Shown: piece after piece, positions 35,127-45,608 of the stretch | How the letters are laid out: every line of letters begins with the position of its first letter | Position numbering within the stretch: position 1 is the first letter of the stretch | NCBI RefSeq assembly: GCF_021088345.1 | Contig: NZ_CP088156.1 | Coordinates: 4,278,001 to 4,342,000 of the forward strand | Source: Bradyrhizobium ontarionense | GTDB lineage: Bacteria; Pseudomonadota; Alphaproteobacteria; Rhizobiales; Xanthobacteraceae | Reading direction: 5' to 3' | Length of the DNA stretch: 64,000 bases | Made by a program: the position numbers and the translations under genes | Notes under the pieces: generated by a model | The model's database searches: none | Told to the model about the DNA's origin: nothing | Seen by the model: the letters and a program-made list of their open reading frames with translations, nothing else

Positions 35127-35330
35127 ATGCTGAGGACGATCGGACACATCCTTCAAACGCTCTGGGCCATCTGCACGCTTGCGATTGGTACATCGCTGGG
35201 TGCAGCGCTCGGCTTTCACTGGATTGGTTGGATCGGCGCCGTCGTTTTCGGCCTCATCGGCCTCGGCGTCGGTGCCTTGGCAGCAGCTTTCCCGCTGGAA
35301 ACCATCGCGCTGATCGTGGACGGGCTCTGA
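35127..35330 (+). CDS. Small two-helix membrane protein
   Basis: 67 residues, hydrophobic throughout with Gly-rich helices (TLAIGTSLGAALGFHWIGWI and VVFGLIGLGVGALAAAFPL). GAGG lies 7 bases before the ATG. No family recognised. Codon use is like the neighbouring genes, with GC at third positions. It lies alone between the serine hydrolase and a SnoaL-like gene. Confidence 0.5.
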   Translation: MLRTIGHILQTLWAICTLAIGTSLGAALGFHWIGWIGAVVFGLIGLGVGALAAAFPLETIALIVDGL

Positions 35331-35406
35331 GCCGACGGCACATCGTGGGAACAGTCGGCGTCGGGAGCGGCTTAGTGTCGCTCAGCTTCGAACGGATCGC
35401 CGCGCC

Positions 35407-35793
35407 ATGACCGGACCCGAACTCGCCGATCTCTATCGCGCCTACATCGCCTGCCTGAACGCACAGGCCTGGCCGCAGCTCGGTAACTTCGTGCACGATC
35501 ACGTCGTGCACAATGGCCGACGGTTTGGGCTCTCCGGCTATCGCGACATGCTGGTGGGCAACTTCGCCGACATTCCCGACCTTCGCTTCGACATCCGCCT
35601 GCTGCTGTCCGACCCGCCTTATGTCGCGAGCATTCTGATTTTCGACTGCCGGCCTCGAGGCGCATTTCTCGGCCTCGCCGTCAACGGCAGGCGCGTCGCC
35701 TTCACCGAGAACGTGTTCTACGAATTCCGCGAGGGAAGGATCGCCGAGGTGTGGTCGGTCATCGACAAGGCCGCGATCGAGTCGCAGCTGTGA
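35407..35793 (+). CDS. SnoaL-like / NTF2-fold ester cyclase family protein
   Basis: 128 residues. LADLYRAYIACLNAQAWPQL start, VVHNGRRFGLSGYRDMLVGN, FADIPDLRFDI, FLGLAVNGRRVAFTENVFYE, REGRIAEVWSVIDKAAIESQ: the pattern of SnoaL-like cone-shaped barrels. Members include polyketide cyclases and many proteins of unknown role; no polyketide genes are near. ATG at 35407, 76 bases after the small membrane protein. Confidence 0.85.
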   Translation: MTGPELADLYRAYIACLNAQAWPQLGNFVHDHVVHNGRRFGLSGYRDMLVGNFADIPDLRFDIRLLLSDPPYVASILIFDCRPRGAFLGLAVNGRRVAFTENVFYEFREGRIAEVWSVIDKAAIESQL

Positions 35794-35803
35794 GTACGAA
35801 CGC

Positions 35804-35963
35804 GTAGGGTGGGCAAAGGCGCGCCGGGGCTCTCGCGGCTTGCACCATTGCCCGGCGCGCCGTGCCCACCATTGCCTCCACGCGTGAGAGCGGTGGGCAC
35901 GTCGCGCGAGACATCTGCGTATGACGCAGCAGCATCGCGGGCGCGCCTTTGCCCACCCTGCGG
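35804..35963. repeat. Palindromic repeat with GGGTGGGCAAAGGCGCG ends
   Basis: GTAGGGTGGGCAAAGGCGCG at the left and CGCGCCTTTGCCCACCCTGC at the right, with an inner GGCGCGCCGTGCCCACC / GGTGGGCACGTCGCGC pair. Together with 35984-36057 it fills the gap between the SnoaL-like gene and zapA. Confidence 0.8.
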
Positions 35964-35983
35964 CTATTAGTTCGATCTCGTGG

Positions 35984-36057
35984 CGTCATTGCGAGTGCAG
36001 CGAAGCCATCCAGAATTTTTGCGCCGCCTGGATTGCTTCGCTGCGCTCGCAATGACG
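35984..36057. repeat. Palindromic repeat of the CGTCATTGCGAG family, copy 3
   Basis: CGTCATTGCGAGTGCAGCGA and TCGCTGCGCTCGCAATGACG arms with CATCCAGAATTTTTGCG between. Shares CCAGAATTTT with copy 1. Located downstream of zapA. Confidence 0.85.
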
Positions 36058-36107
36058 GAGAAGTTGGCAGAACCAGTGCGCCGAGAACCTATTAGTACGT
36101 AACAGCC

Positions 36108-36491
36108 TCACCCGATCGCCACCCCACCACCGATGGTGCGGTTGAGCACCTGCGTCGTTTTCTCGATGCGCTCGGCGGCGGCGTTCAGGGCCTTGGCGAC
36201 GGCGACCTGGGTAGCGCGGGCGCGGTCGCTCGCCTGGTTGCGCACGTTGCGCAGGCCTTCGAGCTCCTGCTCCAGCACCTGGACGCGCTGGTTGGCATCG
36301 ATCAGCTCGTCGCACACGGTGAGCGCGGCCATCACGGTGAGCCTGGCGTCACCGATCTCGCCGAACTTGCCGCGCAGGTTGGTGATGCGCGTCTCGAGGC
36401 TCTCGGCGAGCTTCAGCAGCCGGAGCTCCTGGCCTTCCTCGCAGGCCATGCGATATTGGCGACCGTTGATGGTGACGTTGATGTGGCTCAT
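36108..36491 (-). CDS. zapA: Cell division protein ZapA
   Basis: 127 residues. INVTINGRQYRMACEEGQEL beta-strand head, LAESLETRITNLRGKFGEIG, LTVMAALTVCDELIDANQRV and a coiled-coil tail to about 115. ZapA bundles FtsZ filaments at the division site. The ATG overlaps the stop of the DUF4164 gene by 4 bases. In alphaproteobacteria zapA is commonly followed by ssrS and the cyclo-ligase gene; here about 11 kb of accessory sequence separates them. Confidence 0.93.
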   Translation of the reverse strand: MSHINVTINGRQYRMACEEGQELRLLKLAESLETRITNLRGKFGEIGDARLTVMAALTVCDELIDANQRVQVLEQELEGLRNVRNQASDRARATQVAVAKALNAAAERIEKTTQVLNRTIGGGVAIG

Positions 36492-36850
36492 TCGTCATCC
36501 TCGTCGTCTTGCTCATCATCGTGCGCGTTGTCTTGCGCCTCGCCGCCATTGAGCACCGCGCGGATGGTGCCGATCGCTGTGTCCAGGCGTTCGGCGATCT
36601 CGCGATTGGTGCGCTCCAGCCGGCGCGATTTCATCAGGGAGCCATCGAGCTCATCGGCGAGCCGCGAGCGGTCGGCGCCGAGCGCCTGGATGCGCGTGGC
36701 GAGCTCGTCCTCGTCGCGATCGGCCTCGCGCCGCCGCTCGACCGCGCTCTCCAGCGCGTCGAGGGCCGTCATGAGTCGCCGCGTCGCCGCCTCGAGATCG
36801 GCGGCGCCGGGTTCCACCTGGCCGGCTAGATTGGCAGGGTGATCGTTCAT
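36488..36850 (-). CDS. DUF4164 family coiled-coil protein
   Basis: 120 residues. Almost entirely heptad-like: DLEAATRRLMTALDALESAV, RRREADRDEDELATRIQALG, LADELDGSLMKSRRLERTNR, then an acidic tail (DDEQDDEDDE). Conserved partner upstream of zapA in Rhizobiales, suggesting a division-related, possibly ZapB-like structural role; that is inference. Translationally coupled to zapA (ATGA overlap). Divergent from transketolase, with 272 bases between in which I see no clear promoter. Confidence 0.85.
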   Translation of the reverse strand: MNDHPANLAGQVEPGAADLEAATRRLMTALDALESAVERRREADRDEDELATRIQALGADRSRLADELDGSLMKSRRLERTNREIAERLDTAIGTIRAVLNGGEAQDNAHDDEQDDEDDE

Positions 36851-37122
36851 GGCACGGATGCGAGGCCCTTACAGCGCGCTGGGGATTGCGACAAAAGCCG
36901 CTGTCCGGCAAGCGCTTACAGGCAAAATCTTACGTGCTGGGCGAGCCAAGCGCAACGCTCGGCCGAAACTATGCACTACTAAGCAACTTTTGGGAGGTTC
37001 CCGACGTTGCATAACCTTTGATTCCCGGAACCGAGGTGCTAATCAGCCCGCAAAATCCCGGCCCGCCAGCAATACCGGCGACGCTCCTGTCATCAGCATT
37101 TCACGTTTGGACGGATTCCAGC

Positions 37123-39108
37123 ATGACGCAGGTCGAACATTCCCGCATGGCCAACGCCATCCGCGGGCTCGCAATGGACGCCGTCGAGAAGGCGAAATCG
37201 GGCCATCCCGGCCTGCCGATGGGCGCGGCCGACGTCGCCACCGTGCTGTTCACCCGCTTCCTGAAATATGATGCCGCAGCGCCCGCCTGGCCGGACCGCG
37301 ACCGCTTCGTGCTGTCGGCCGGCCACGGCTCGATGCTGCTCTACGCGCTGCTGTATCTGACCGGCAACGAGGACATGACGCTCGACCAGATCAAGCGTTT
37401 CCGCCAGGTCGATTCGCTGACCCCTGGGCATCCGGAGAATTTCCGCACCAAGGGCATCGAGACCACCACCGGCCCGCTCGGCCAGGGCATCTCGACCGCG
37501 GTCGGCATGGCGCTGGCGGAGAAGATGCTGCAGGCCGAATACGGCAAGAAGACCGTCGATCACCACACCTATGTGCTGGCGTCGGACGGCGACCTGATGG
37601 AGGGCATCTCCCAGGAAGCGATCGCGATGGCCGGGCACTGGAAGCTCAACAAGCTGATCGTGCTATGGGACGACAACGGCATCTCGATCGACGGACCGCT
37701 CTCGATCGCCGACTCGGTCGACCAGGTGAAGCGCTTCAAGGCCTGCGGCTGGGCCGCCGAGCTGATCGACGGCCATGATCCCCAGGCCATCGAGGCCGCC
37801 ATCACCCGGGCGCAGAAGTCCTCCAGGCCATCGCTGATCGCCTGCAAGACGACGATCGGCTATGGCGCGCCGACCAAGGCCGGCACCTCGAAGGTGCACG
37901 GCGAGGCGCTCGGCGCTGAGGAGCTGAAGGGCGCCAAGGAGAAGCTCGGCATCTCGCTCGAGCCGTTCTCGGTGCCCGACGACGTGCTCGCCGCCTGGCG
38001 CGAGGCCGGCCGGCGCGGCGCAGCTGTCAGGACCGAGTGGGAGACGCGGCTCGCCGAGATGGGCCCGCGCAAGCGCGCCGAATTCGAGCGGCGGCTGCGC
38101 CACGAGCGCCCGGCCTCACTGGCCAAGGCGCTGAAGGACCACAAGAAGGCGCTGCTCGAAACGCCGCTCAACGCCGCCACCCGCAAATCCTCCGAGGCCG
38201 CGATCGAGGTCATCGCGGCTGCGATGCCGACCGAATTCCTGGCGGGCTCCGCCGACCTGACCGGCTCCAACAACAACAAGGCCAAGTCGGTGACCGCGTT
38301 CTCGGCCAAGACGCCGAAGGGCCGCTTCATCCATTACGGCATCCGCGAGCACGGCATGGCCGCGGCCATGAACGGCATCTTCCTGCATGGCGGCTTCGCG
38401 CCGAACGGCGCCACCTTCCTGGTGTTCTCCGACTATGCCCGCGGCGCGATGCGCCTGGCGGCGCTGATGGGCGCGGGCGTCGTCTACGTGCTGACCCACG
38501 ACTCCATCGGCCTCGGCGAGGACGGTCCGACGCATCAGCCGGTCGAGCATCTGGCGGCGCTGCGCGCGATCCCCAACATGCGCGTGTTCCGCCCGTGCGA
38601 TGCGGTCGAGACCGCGGAGTGCTGGGAGATCGCGCTGAACCGCACCAACGGCCCGACCGTGCTGGCGCTGACGCGGCAGAACCTACCGCAGCTGCGCACC
38701 TCGGCGCCGGCGGACAATCCATGCAGCCGCGGCGGCTATGAGCTGGTCGCAGCCCAGGGCGAGGCCAAGGTGTCGCTGTTCGCGACCGGCTCCGAGGTCG
38801 AGATCGCGGTCGCCGCACAGAAGCAGCTCGCCGAGCGCGGCATCCCTGCGCGCGTCGTCTCGGTGCCGTCGCTGGAGCTGCTGCTGGAGCAGCCCGCCGA
38901 GACCAAGGCGGCGATCATCGGCAAGGCGCCGGTCAAGATCGCGATCGAGGCCGCGGTGCGCTGGGGCTGGGATGCGGTCATCGGCCAGGACGGCCTCTTC
39001 GTCGGCATGCATTCATTCGGCGAGAGCGGCCCGGCCAAGGAGCTGTACAAGCATTTCGGCATCACCGCCGAGGCGGCGGTGGAAGCGGCCGTCAAGCGGC
39101 TGGGCTGA
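37123..39108 (+). CDS. tkt: Transketolase
   Basis: 661 residues, full length. [20 protein letters not shown] (about 23-42), [22 protein letters not shown] with TTGPLGQG, thiamine-diphosphate motif [14 protein letters not shown]...N (about 150-180), active-site Glu/His region [14 protein letters not shown] (about 405), and C-terminal VSVPSLELL. Transfers two-carbon ketol units in the pentose phosphate and Calvin pathways. ATG at 37123; upstream in-frame extension is not homologous. Heads the run recQ-gap-pgk-fba. Confidence 0.96.
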   Translation: MTQVEHSRMANAIRGLAMDAVEKAKSGHPGLPMGAADVATVLFTRFLKYDAAAPAWPDRDRFVLSAGHGSMLLYALLYLTGNEDMTLDQIKRFRQVDSLTPGHPENFRTKGIETTTGPLGQGISTAVGMALAEKMLQAEYGKKTVDHHTYVLASDGDLMEGISQEAIAMAGHWKLNKLIVLWDDNGISIDGPLSIADSVDQVKRFKACGWAAELIDGHDPQAIEAAITRAQKSSRPSLIACKTTIGYGAPTKAGTSKVHGEALGAEELKGAKEKLGISLEPFSVPDDVLAAWREAGRRGAAVRTEWETRLAEMGPRKRAEFERRLRHERPASLAKALKDHKKALLETPLNAATRKSSEAAIEVIAAAMPTEFLAGSADLTGSNNNKAKSVTAFSAKTPKGRFIHYGIREHGMAAAMNGIFLHGGFAPNGATFLVFSDYARGAMRLAALMGAGVVYVLTHDSIGLGEDGPTHQPVEHLAALRAIPNMRVFRPCDAVETAECWEIALNRTNGPTVLALTRQNLPQLRTSAPADNPCSRGGYELVAAQGEAKVSLFATGSEVEIAVAAQKQLAERGIPARVVSVPSLELLLEQPAETKAAIIGKAPVKIAIEAAVRWGWDAVIGQDGLFVGMHSFGESGPAKELYKHFGITAEAAVEAAVKRLG

Positions 39109-39148
39109 TCGCCCTGGCGCAAGCAGCTACATGGTCAGTCTCGGAGCC

Positions 39149-39272
39149 CAACCCTCATGGTGAGGAGGCGCAAAGCGCCGTCTCGAACCATGAGGCCCGA
39201 ACCATGAGGCCAGAGTGCCGGCCTCGTCCTTCGAGACGCTTGGCTTCGCCAAGCTCCTCAGGATGAGGAGCG
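39149..39272. repeat. Palindromic repeat (CATGGTGAGGAG...ACCATGAGG type), copy 2
   Basis: CCCAACCCTCATGGTGAGGA, a GGCGCAAAGCGCC hairpin, GAACCATGAGGCC twice, then CTCGTCCTTCGAGACGCTTG with its mate CTCCTCAGGATGAGG. Same frame as 25028-25115. Lies between transketolase and recQ. Confidence 0.75.
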
Positions 39273-39365
39273 GCATTGACTATGACGCGCAAAGACGGGG
39301 ACAATACGAGAACGGGCGCGGCTTGACGCGCCTGTTCGTTTGACCTGCGGACGCTTTCTCCCACC

Positions 39366-41243
39366 ATGCCCCCAGCCCCCAACGCCACCACCGACACGGC
39401 CGATCGCGCGCTGTCCGTGCTGCATTCGGTGTTCGGGCTCCCCGGCTTCCGGGGCGCGCAGGAGAAGGTGGTCCGGCATGTCGCGGACGGCGGCAACTGC
39501 CTGGTGCTGATGCCGACCGGCGGCGGCAAGTCGCTGTGCTATCAACTGCCGGCTTTGCTGCGCAAAGGCTGCGGCATCGTGGTGTCGCCGCTGATCGCGC
39601 TGATGCGCGACCAGGTCGCCGGCCTGCTCGAGGCCGGCGTCAACGCCGCGGTGCTGAACTCCACGCTGTCACGCGAGGAAGCCCACGAGGTCGAGCGACG
39701 GCTCATATCAGGCGATCTCGATCTGCTCTACGTCGCGCCCGAGCGGCTGGTGACGCCGCGCTGCCTGTCGCTGCTGGAGCGCGCGGAGATTGCGCTGTTC
39801 GCCATCGACGAGGCGCATTGCGTGTCGCAATGGGGGCATGATTTCCGCCCCGAATATATCGGCCTCTCGGTCATCGCCGAGCGCTTTCCCGACGTGCCGC
39901 GCATCGCGCTGACCGCGACCGCCGACGAGCTGACCCGCAAGGAGATCGCCGAGCGGCTTAGCCTCACTGACGCGCCGCAGTTCGTGGCGAGCTTCGATCG
40001 TCCCAACATCCGCTACGAGATCGTCGACAAGAATAACGGACCGGCCCAGCTCAAGGCCTTCATCAAGGACCGTCACGCCGGAGATGCCGGCGTCGTCTAC
40101 TGCCTGTCGCGCGCCAAGGTCGAGGACACCGCGGCCGCACTGACCGAGGCCGGCATCACGGCGCTGCCCTATCACGCCGGACTCGACGCTGGCGTTCGTG
40201 CGCGCAACCAGGACCGCTTTATCAACGAGGACGGCATCGTGGTCGTCGCCACCGTCGCGTTCGGCATGGGCATCGACAAGCCGGACGTACGCTTCGTTGC
40301 GCATCTCGATCTGCCGAAGAGCATCGAGGCCTACTACCAGGAGACGGGGCGTGCGGGGCGCGACGGCAAGCCCTCGACCGCCTGGATGGCCTACGGCCTG
40401 TCCGACATCGTGCAGCAGCGCCGGATGATCGACGAGTCCAATGGCGCCGAGGCGTTCAAGCGGGTATCGATCCGCAAGCTCGACGCGCTGGTGGCGCTCG
40501 CCGAGACCGCCGGCTGCCGGCGCAGGCTGCTCTTGAGCTATTTCGGCGAGAGCCCAGCGGCAGAGACATGCGGCAATTGCGACAACTGCCTGTCGCCGCC
40601 GAAGGTCCGCGACGGCAAGGTGATCGCGCAGAAGCTGTTGTCCTGCGCCTATCGCACCGGGCAGCGGTTCGGCGCCATGCACCTGATCGACGTGCTGGTC
40701 GGACGCGCGACCGAGCGCGTCAAGCAGTTCGGACACGATCAATTGTCGGTGTTCGGCATCGGCCGCGAGCTCAACGAGAAGCAATGGCGCGCCGCGCTGC
40801 GCCAGGTGGTGGCGATGGGCCATCTTGCGCCGGACAGCGAAGCCTATGGCGCGCTGAAGCTGACGGAGACGTCGCGCGGCGTCCTCAAGGGCGAGACCGC
40901 GGTGATGCTGCGCGAGGAGACGGCGAGCACAGCGCGCGCGATCCGCAGCAAATCGCGGCGCGGCGATCTGGTGCCGCGGCCGGGCCAGGCAGCCGATGCA
41001 CCCCTGCTCGCGAGTCTGCGGGCGTGGCGCTCGGACATCGCCCGCAAGCGCGGCGTGCCGGCCTATGTGGTGCTGCACGATGCCACGATCGACGGCATCG
41101 CAGCCGCGCGTCCAACGACATCAGGCCAGCTCCGCGACATCCCCGGCATCGGCGACAAGAAGCTCGAGCATTACGGCGACGAGCTGTTGGCGCTGATCGC
41201 GGCGGCAAGGCCGTCAGGATCAGGATCGCCACCAGACGGTTGA
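39366..41243 (+). CDS. recQ: ATP-dependent DNA helicase RecQ
   Basis: 625 residues. Helicase motifs: motif 0 FRGAQEKVV, Walker [13 protein letters not shown] (about 50), [17 protein letters not shown] (about 147), [18 protein letters not shown] (motif VI). Zinc-binding RQC region with CGNCDNC (about 400) and the [12 protein letters not shown] motif before it. C-terminal HRDC domain (about 540-610, [20 protein letters not shown]). Unwinds branched DNA in recombination and repair. ATG at 39366 precedes the conserved domain by about 15 residues. Confidence 0.96.
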   Translation: MPPAPNATTDTADRALSVLHSVFGLPGFRGAQEKVVRHVADGGNCLVLMPTGGGKSLCYQLPALLRKGCGIVVSPLIALMRDQVAGLLEAGVNAAVLNSTLSREEAHEVERRLISGDLDLLYVAPERLVTPRCLSLLERAEIALFAIDEAHCVSQWGHDFRPEYIGLSVIAERFPDVPRIALTATADELTRKEIAERLSLTDAPQFVASFDRPNIRYEIVDKNNGPAQLKAFIKDRHAGDAGVVYCLSRAKVEDTAAALTEAGITALPYHAGLDAGVRARNQDRFINEDGIVVVATVAFGMGIDKPDVRFVAHLDLPKSIEAYYQETGRAGRDGKPSTAWMAYGLSDIVQQRRMIDESNGAEAFKRVSIRKLDALVALAETAGCRRRLLLSYFGESPAAETCGNCDNCLSPPKVRDGKVIAQKLLSCAYRTGQRFGAMHLIDVLVGRATERVKQFGHDQLSVFGIGRELNEKQWRAALRQVVAMGHLAPDSEAYGALKLTETSRGVLKGETAVMLREETASTARAIRSKSRRGDLVPRPGQAADAPLLASLRAWRSDIARKRGVPAYVVLHDATIDGIAAARPTTSGQLRDIPGIGDKKLEHYGDELLALIAAARPSGSGSPPDG

Positions 41244-41385
41244 GATTGGCACGAAAAAGGGCTACCAAAGGTCCATATCGTCCGCTCCCGCCCGGCAGAA
41301 CCGGGTGGCATAGTTCCAAAACCCTCGTGGCGCCCTTCAGGAAGGCCGCCGACGGGGACGAGAAACGTCATTGAAGGAGACGAAA

Positions 41386-42393
41386 ATGGCAATCCGGGTC
41401 GGGATCAACGGGTTTGGCCGCATCGGCCGCAACGTTCTGCGCGCCATCGCGGAATCGGGCCGCAAGGACATCGAGGTGGTCGGCATCAACGATCTCGGTC
41501 CGGTCGAGACCAATGCGCATTTGCTGCGCTTCGACAGCGTGCATGGCCGCTTCCCCCACACGGTGACCGTCGACGGTGACAGCATCGACATCGGCAACGG
41601 CAAGATCAAGGTGACGGCCGAGCGCGACCCGTCGAAGCTGCCCTGGAAGGATCTCGGCGTCGACATCGCGCTGGAATGCACCGGCATCTTCACCTCCAAG
41701 GACAAGGCCTCCGCGCATCTGACCGCCGGAGCCAAACGCGTGCTGGTCTCGGCTCCGGCCGACGGCGCCGATGCCACCATCGTCTACGGCGTCAACCACG
41801 CGACGCTGACCAGGGAGCACCTCGTCATCTCCAACGGCTCCTGCACCACCAACTGCCTGGCGCCGATCGCCAAGGTGCTGAACGACACGGTCGGCATCGA
41901 GACCGGCTTCATGACCACGATCCACGCCTACACCGGCGACCAGCCGACGCTCGACACCATGCACAAGGATCTCTATCGCGGCCGTGCGGCGGCGATGTCG
42001 ATGATCCCGACCTCGACCGGCGCGGCCAAGGCGATCGGCCTGGTGCTGCCGGAGCTGAAGGGCAAGCTCGACGGCGTCGCGATCCGCGTGCCGACGCCGA
42101 ACGTCTCGGTGATCGACCTCAAGATCGTCGCCAAGCGCAACACCGATCCGAAGGAGATCAACGAGGCGATGAAGCGCGCCAGCGAGCAGGAGCTCAAGGG
42201 TATCCTCGGCTACACCACCGCGCCGAACGTCTCGATCGACTTCAACCACGATCCGCATTCGTCGACGTTCCACCAGGACCAGACCAAGGTCATGAACGGC
42301 AACCTCGTGCGCGTGATGTCCTGGTACGACAATGAGTGGGGCTTCTCGAACCGCATGGCCGACACGGCCGTCGCGATCGGCAAGCTGCTGTAA
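41386..42393 (+). CDS. gap: Glyceraldehyde-3-phosphate dehydrogenase, type I
   Basis: 335 residues. [20 protein letters not shown] with an NAD(P) Rossmann motif, catalytic Cys in [13 protein letters not shown] (about 153), THAYTGDQ-like IHAYTGDQ (His near 180), [20 protein letters not shown], and the terminal [12 protein letters not shown]. The residue after strand 2 is Asn-Asp (GINDL), fitting NAD use. ATG at 41386 with AAGGAGA 8 bases upstream. Followed by pgk, the classic glycolytic pair. Confidence 0.97.
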   Translation: MAIRVGINGFGRIGRNVLRAIAESGRKDIEVVGINDLGPVETNAHLLRFDSVHGRFPHTVTVDGDSIDIGNGKIKVTAERDPSKLPWKDLGVDIALECTGIFTSKDKASAHLTAGAKRVLVSAPADGADATIVYGVNHATLTREHLVISNGSCTTNCLAPIAKVLNDTVGIETGFMTTIHAYTGDQPTLDTMHKDLYRGRAAAMSMIPTSTGAAKAIGLVLPELKGKLDGVAIRVPTPNVSVIDLKIVAKRNTDPKEINEAMKRASEQELKGILGYTTAPNVSIDFNHDPHSSTFHQDQTKVMNGNLVRVMSWYDNEWGFSNRMADTAVAIGKLL

Positions 42394-42403
42394 CTATCTC
42401 CCA

Positions 42404-42484
42404 GTCATTCCGGGGCGATGCAAAGCATCGAACCCGGGATCTCGAGATTCCGGGTTCGGTCCTGCGGACCGCCCCGGAATGACG
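42404..42484. repeat. Nested palindromic repeat (GTCATTCCGGGGC family)
   Basis: Outer arms GTCATTCCGGGGCG and GCCCCGGAATGAC; inner arms GAACCCGGGATCTCGAGA and CCGGGTTC. The only copy of this family in the window, though I know it as common in Bradyrhizobium. It sits in the gap between gap and the 46-codon gene and could act on mRNA folding or ends. Confidence 0.8.
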
Positions 42485-42498
42485 ACTGAGGAAGCATC

Positions 42499-42639
42499 AT
42501 GGCCCTTCCGCACTGGCTCGGAATTCCCGGCGTGATCCTGCTGATCGGCTTGATCGTGTATGGGGTCCGTCAGGGCGGCAAGGTTTCGTCTCAGCAAGAG
42601 GGCAACCCGCCAGAGCATCAGCCGCCGGGCCCCTCATGA
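42499..42639 (+). CDS. 46-residue single-helix membrane protein between gap and pgk
   Basis: MALPHWLGIPGVILLIGLIV starts it: one membrane helix at about 8-24, then a basic YGVRQGGK and a hydrophilic Gln/Pro-rich tail ending PPGPS. GAGGAAG lies 5 bases before the ATG, a strong ribosome site. It ends 24 bases before pgk on the same strand. Codon use resembles the neighbours. No known family comes to mind. Confidence 0.5.
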   Translation: MALPHWLGIPGVILLIGLIVYGVRQGGKVSSQQEGNPPEHQPPGPS

Positions 42640-42663
42640 TGTCGGCCAACAAGCGAGCATGAC

Positions 42664-43854
42664 ATGACAAAATTCCGCACCCTCGACGACGTCGACGTCA
42701 AAGGCAAACGCGTGCTGCTGCGCGTCGACCTCAACGTCCCCATGGAAAATGGTCACGTGACGGACGCCACCCGCCTGGAGCGCGTCGCGCCGACCATCAA
42801 TGAAATCGCGACCAAGGGCGGCAAGGTCATCCTGCTCGCCCATTTCGGCCGGCCCAAGGGCCGTGATCTGAAGGAGTCGCTGAAGCCGGTCGCCGCCGCG
42901 CTGTCCGCGGTGATCAAGCGCCCGGTCGCCTTTGCCGATGACTGCATCGGCGCGCCAGCCGCGACCGCGATCGCCGCCATGAAGGACGGCGACGTGCTGT
43001 GCCTGGAGAACACGCGCTTCCACAAAGAGGAAGAGAAGAACGATCCGGCGTTCGTGGCCGAGCTCGCCAAGCTTGGCGACATCTGGGTCAACGACGCGTT
43101 CTCGGCTGCGCATCGCGCCCATGCCTCGACCGAGGGCCTCGGCCACAAGCTGCCGGCCTATGCCGGCCGCACCATGCAGGCCGAGCTCGTCGCGTTGGAG
43201 AAGGCGCTGGGGTCGCCGGCCAAGCCCGTGATCGCGATCGTCGGTGGCGCCAAGGTCTCGACCAAGATCGACCTGTTGGAAAACCTCGTCACCAAGGTCG
43301 ATGCGCTGGTGATCGGCGGCGGCATGGCCAACACCTTCCTGCATGCGCAGGGCGTGCAGATCGGCAAGTCCCTGGCTGAAAAGGATCTGGCAGCCACCGC
43401 TCTCCGGATCATGGACAAGGCGGAAGCCTCGAACTGCGCGATCATCCTGCCCGTGGACGCCACCGTCTCCTTCCACTTCGCGGCCAACTCGCCGTCCTTC
43501 GCCTATGGCCTCGACGCGATCCCGCCGGACAGCATGATCCTTGACGTCGGCCCGCAATCGACCGCGCGCATCCATTCGGCGATCGACGATGCCGCGACCC
43601 TGGTCTGGAACGGCCCGCTCGGCGCCTTCGAGCTTAACCCGTTCGACCGCGGCACGATGGTGGCGGCCAAGCATGCAGCCGAGCGCACCAAGGCCAAGAA
43701 GCTGGTCTCGGTCGCCGGCGGCGGCGACACCGTCGCGGCACTCAACCAGGCCGGCGTCGCCTCAGACTTCACCTACGTCTCCACCGCCGGCGGCGCCTTC
43801 CTGGAGTGGATGGAAGGCAAGCCGCTGCCGGGCGTCGAGGTGCTGAAGATCTGA
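42664..43854 (+). CDS. pgk: Phosphoglycerate kinase
   Basis: 396 residues. [74 protein letters not shown], and nucleotide-binding [16 protein letters not shown] with [17 protein letters not shown] near the C-terminus. Interconverts 1,3-bisphosphoglycerate and 3-phosphoglycerate. ATG at 42664; its ribosome site is weak, so it may depend on coupling with upstream translation. Confidence 0.97.
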   Translation: MTKFRTLDDVDVKGKRVLLRVDLNVPMENGHVTDATRLERVAPTINEIATKGGKVILLAHFGRPKGRDLKESLKPVAAALSAVIKRPVAFADDCIGAPAATAIAAMKDGDVLCLENTRFHKEEEKNDPAFVAELAKLGDIWVNDAFSAAHRAHASTEGLGHKLPAYAGRTMQAELVALEKALGSPAKPVIAIVGGAKVSTKIDLLENLVTKVDALVIGGGMANTFLHAQGVQIGKSLAEKDLAATALRIMDKAEASNCAIILPVDATVSFHFAANSPSFAYGLDAIPPDSMILDVGPQSTARIHSAIDDAATLVWNGPLGAFELNPFDRGTMVAAKHAAERTKAKKLVSVAGGGDTVAALNQAGVASDFTYVSTAGGAFLEWMEGKPLPGVEVLKI

Positions 43855-43900
43855 TTTCTCGGACCTTGTCGGCCATGGATGTTTCTGTTATGTTCCATTT

Positions 43901-44161
43901 GTGGCCGATACATCGACAACAGACGCCGTTCCTCTCATCCTGATGAAGATTCAGGAGAGCATCGCTGTGCTCCGATCCGAGATGGGGCAGTTCAGGGACT
44001 CGGTCGAGACACGCTTTGAGCGGGTCGAGACGCTCATCCGCAAGCAGCGCCGCGACAGCGCTGGCATGCTCGTCATGATGCGTGCAACTGCCGGCGACTT
44101 CGACGAGCGCGTCCGGGAGGTCGAAGAACGTGTCGCGGCTCTCGAAGGAAAGACGAGTTAA
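43901..44161 (+). CDS. Small coiled-coil protein of unknown function
   Basis: 86 residues with a GTG start. From about residue 15 the sequence is heptad-rich (KIQESIAVLRSEMGQFRDSV, TRFERVETLIRKQRRDSAGM, DERVREVEERVAALEGK), so a parallel coiled coil is likely. No Shine-Dalgarno is visible before the GTG, and an internal ATG at 43943 is a possible start. Located 46 bases after pgk on the same strand. Coding bias is convincing; function unknown. Confidence 0.55.
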   Translation: MADTSTTDAVPLILMKIQESIAVLRSEMGQFRDSVETRFERVETLIRKQRRDSAGMLVMMRATAGDFDERVREVEERVAALEGKTS

Positions 44162-44354
44162 CGAGCTACCAGCTCGCTGAGGGCCAGCTGGTCGGCCAGG
44201 CCGGATAGCCTAAACGTCGCCCGAACCGCCGCTCCGGCCGCCTGCGTCGCCGCCAGCCTTGGAATCTGCCGACCGGCGCGTTATGCACGGTGCAGCAGTT
44301 TCGACGCGTGCGTCATCAGCCGCACGGTCCTCAGCCCTTTAAGGAGTTCCAGCC

Positions 44355-45422
44355 ATGGCTCGTATCACGTTGCGGCAATTGCTCGATCACGCGGCGGAGC
44401 ATGACTACGGCGTTCCGGCCTTCAACATCAACAACATGGAGCAGGCGCTGGCGATCATGGAGGCGGCCAATACCGTCGACGCTCCGGTGATCATCCAAGC
44501 CTCGCGCGGCGCGCGCTCCTACGCCAATGACATCATGCTCAAGCACATGATGGACGCGGTCACCGAGATCTATCCGCACATCCCGGTCTGCGTGCATCTC
44601 GACCACGGCAACGGACCCGACACCTGCATGACCGCGATCCAGTCCGGCTTCACCTCGGTGATGATGGACGGCTCGCTCAAGGCCGACGGCAAGACGCCGG
44701 CTGACTGGGACTACAATGTCGGCGTCACCAAGACCGTCACCACCATGGCACATCTCGGCGGCATCTCGGTCGAGGGCGAACTCGGCGTGCTCGGCTCGCT
44801 CGAGACCGGCATGGGCGACAAGGAGGACGGCCACGGCGCCGAAGGCAAGCTGTCACACGACCAGTTGCTGACCAATCCCGACGAGGCCGTGAAGTTCGTC
44901 AAGGAGACCCAGGTCGACGCGCTCGCGATCGCGATGGGGACTTCTCACGGCGCCTATAAATTTACCCGCAAGCCGGACGGCGACATCCTCGCCATGAAGG
45001 TGATCGAGGAGATCCACCGCAAGCTACCGAGCACGCATCTCGTGATGCACGGCTCGTCGTCGGTGCCGCAGGACCTGCAGGAGATCATCAACGCCCACGG
45101 CGGCAAGATGAAGCCGACCTGGGGCGTGCCGGTCAGCGAGATCCAGCGCGGCATCAAGAACGGCGTGCGCAAGATCAACATCGACACCGACAACCGCATG
45201 GCGATGACCGGCCAGATCCGCAAGGTTCTGTCGGAACATCCGGAGGAGTTCGATCCGCGCAAGTACCTGAAGCCGGCGATGGAGGCGATGGCCAAGCTGT
45301 GCAAGCAGCGCCTGCAGGAGTTCAACACCGCGGGCCAGGCCTCCAAGATCAAGCGCGTGCTAACGACAGCCGAAATGGCCAAGCGCTACGCCAAGGGTGA
45401 GCTCGCCCCCAAGGTGGCGTGA
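44355..45422 (+). CDS. Fructose-bisphosphate aldolase, class II (Calvin-cycle subtype)
   Basis: 355 residues. [36 protein letters not shown], zinc-binding HLDHGN (about 80-85), [56 protein letters not shown] and [19 protein letters not shown]. The insertion [14 protein letters not shown] is typical of the longer CbbA/FbaA Calvin-cycle subtype. Zinc-dependent cleavage of fructose-1,6-bisphosphate. ATG at 44355 with AAGGAG 10 bases upstream. The following gene encodes the unrelated class I enzyme. Confidence 0.95.
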   Translation: MARITLRQLLDHAAEHDYGVPAFNINNMEQALAIMEAANTVDAPVIIQASRGARSYANDIMLKHMMDAVTEIYPHIPVCVHLDHGNGPDTCMTAIQSGFTSVMMDGSLKADGKTPADWDYNVGVTKTVTTMAHLGGISVEGELGVLGSLETGMGDKEDGHGAEGKLSHDQLLTNPDEAVKFVKETQVDALAIAMGTSHGAYKFTRKPDGDILAMKVIEEIHRKLPSTHLVMHGSSSVPQDLQEIINAHGGKMKPTWGVPVSEIQRGIKNGVRKINIDTDNRMAMTGQIRKVLSEHPEEFDPRKYLKPAMEAMAKLCKQRLQEFNTAGQASKIKRVLTTAEMAKRYAKGELAPKVA

Positions 45423-45470
45423 GCGGTTCATCCGTGCGGAGGTTTGCAACTCTCCTCCCACACCGAGGAG

Positions 45471-45608
45471 CGCTCCCTCGCCCGCTTGCGGGGAGAGGGT
45501 TGGGGTGAGGGGGACTCTCCGCAGAGCGAGCTCGTGGAGAGTCCGCCTCACCCGGATTGCATCTTCGATGCAATCCGACCTCTCCCCGCAAGCGGGGCGA
45601 GGTGAGCA
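45471..45608. repeat. Composite palindromic repeat (CCCGCTTGCGGGGAGAGG type), copy 1
   Basis: CGCCCGCTTGCGGGGAGAGG and CCTCTCCCCGCAAGCGGGGC form the outer arms. Inside are GGGGTGAGG / CCTCACCC, a CTCTCC...GGAGAG hairpin, and GGATTGCATC-TTC-GATGCAATCC, a 10-bp perfect hairpin shared with 50521-50749 and 59448-59614. It separates the two aldolase genes. Confidence 0.85.
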
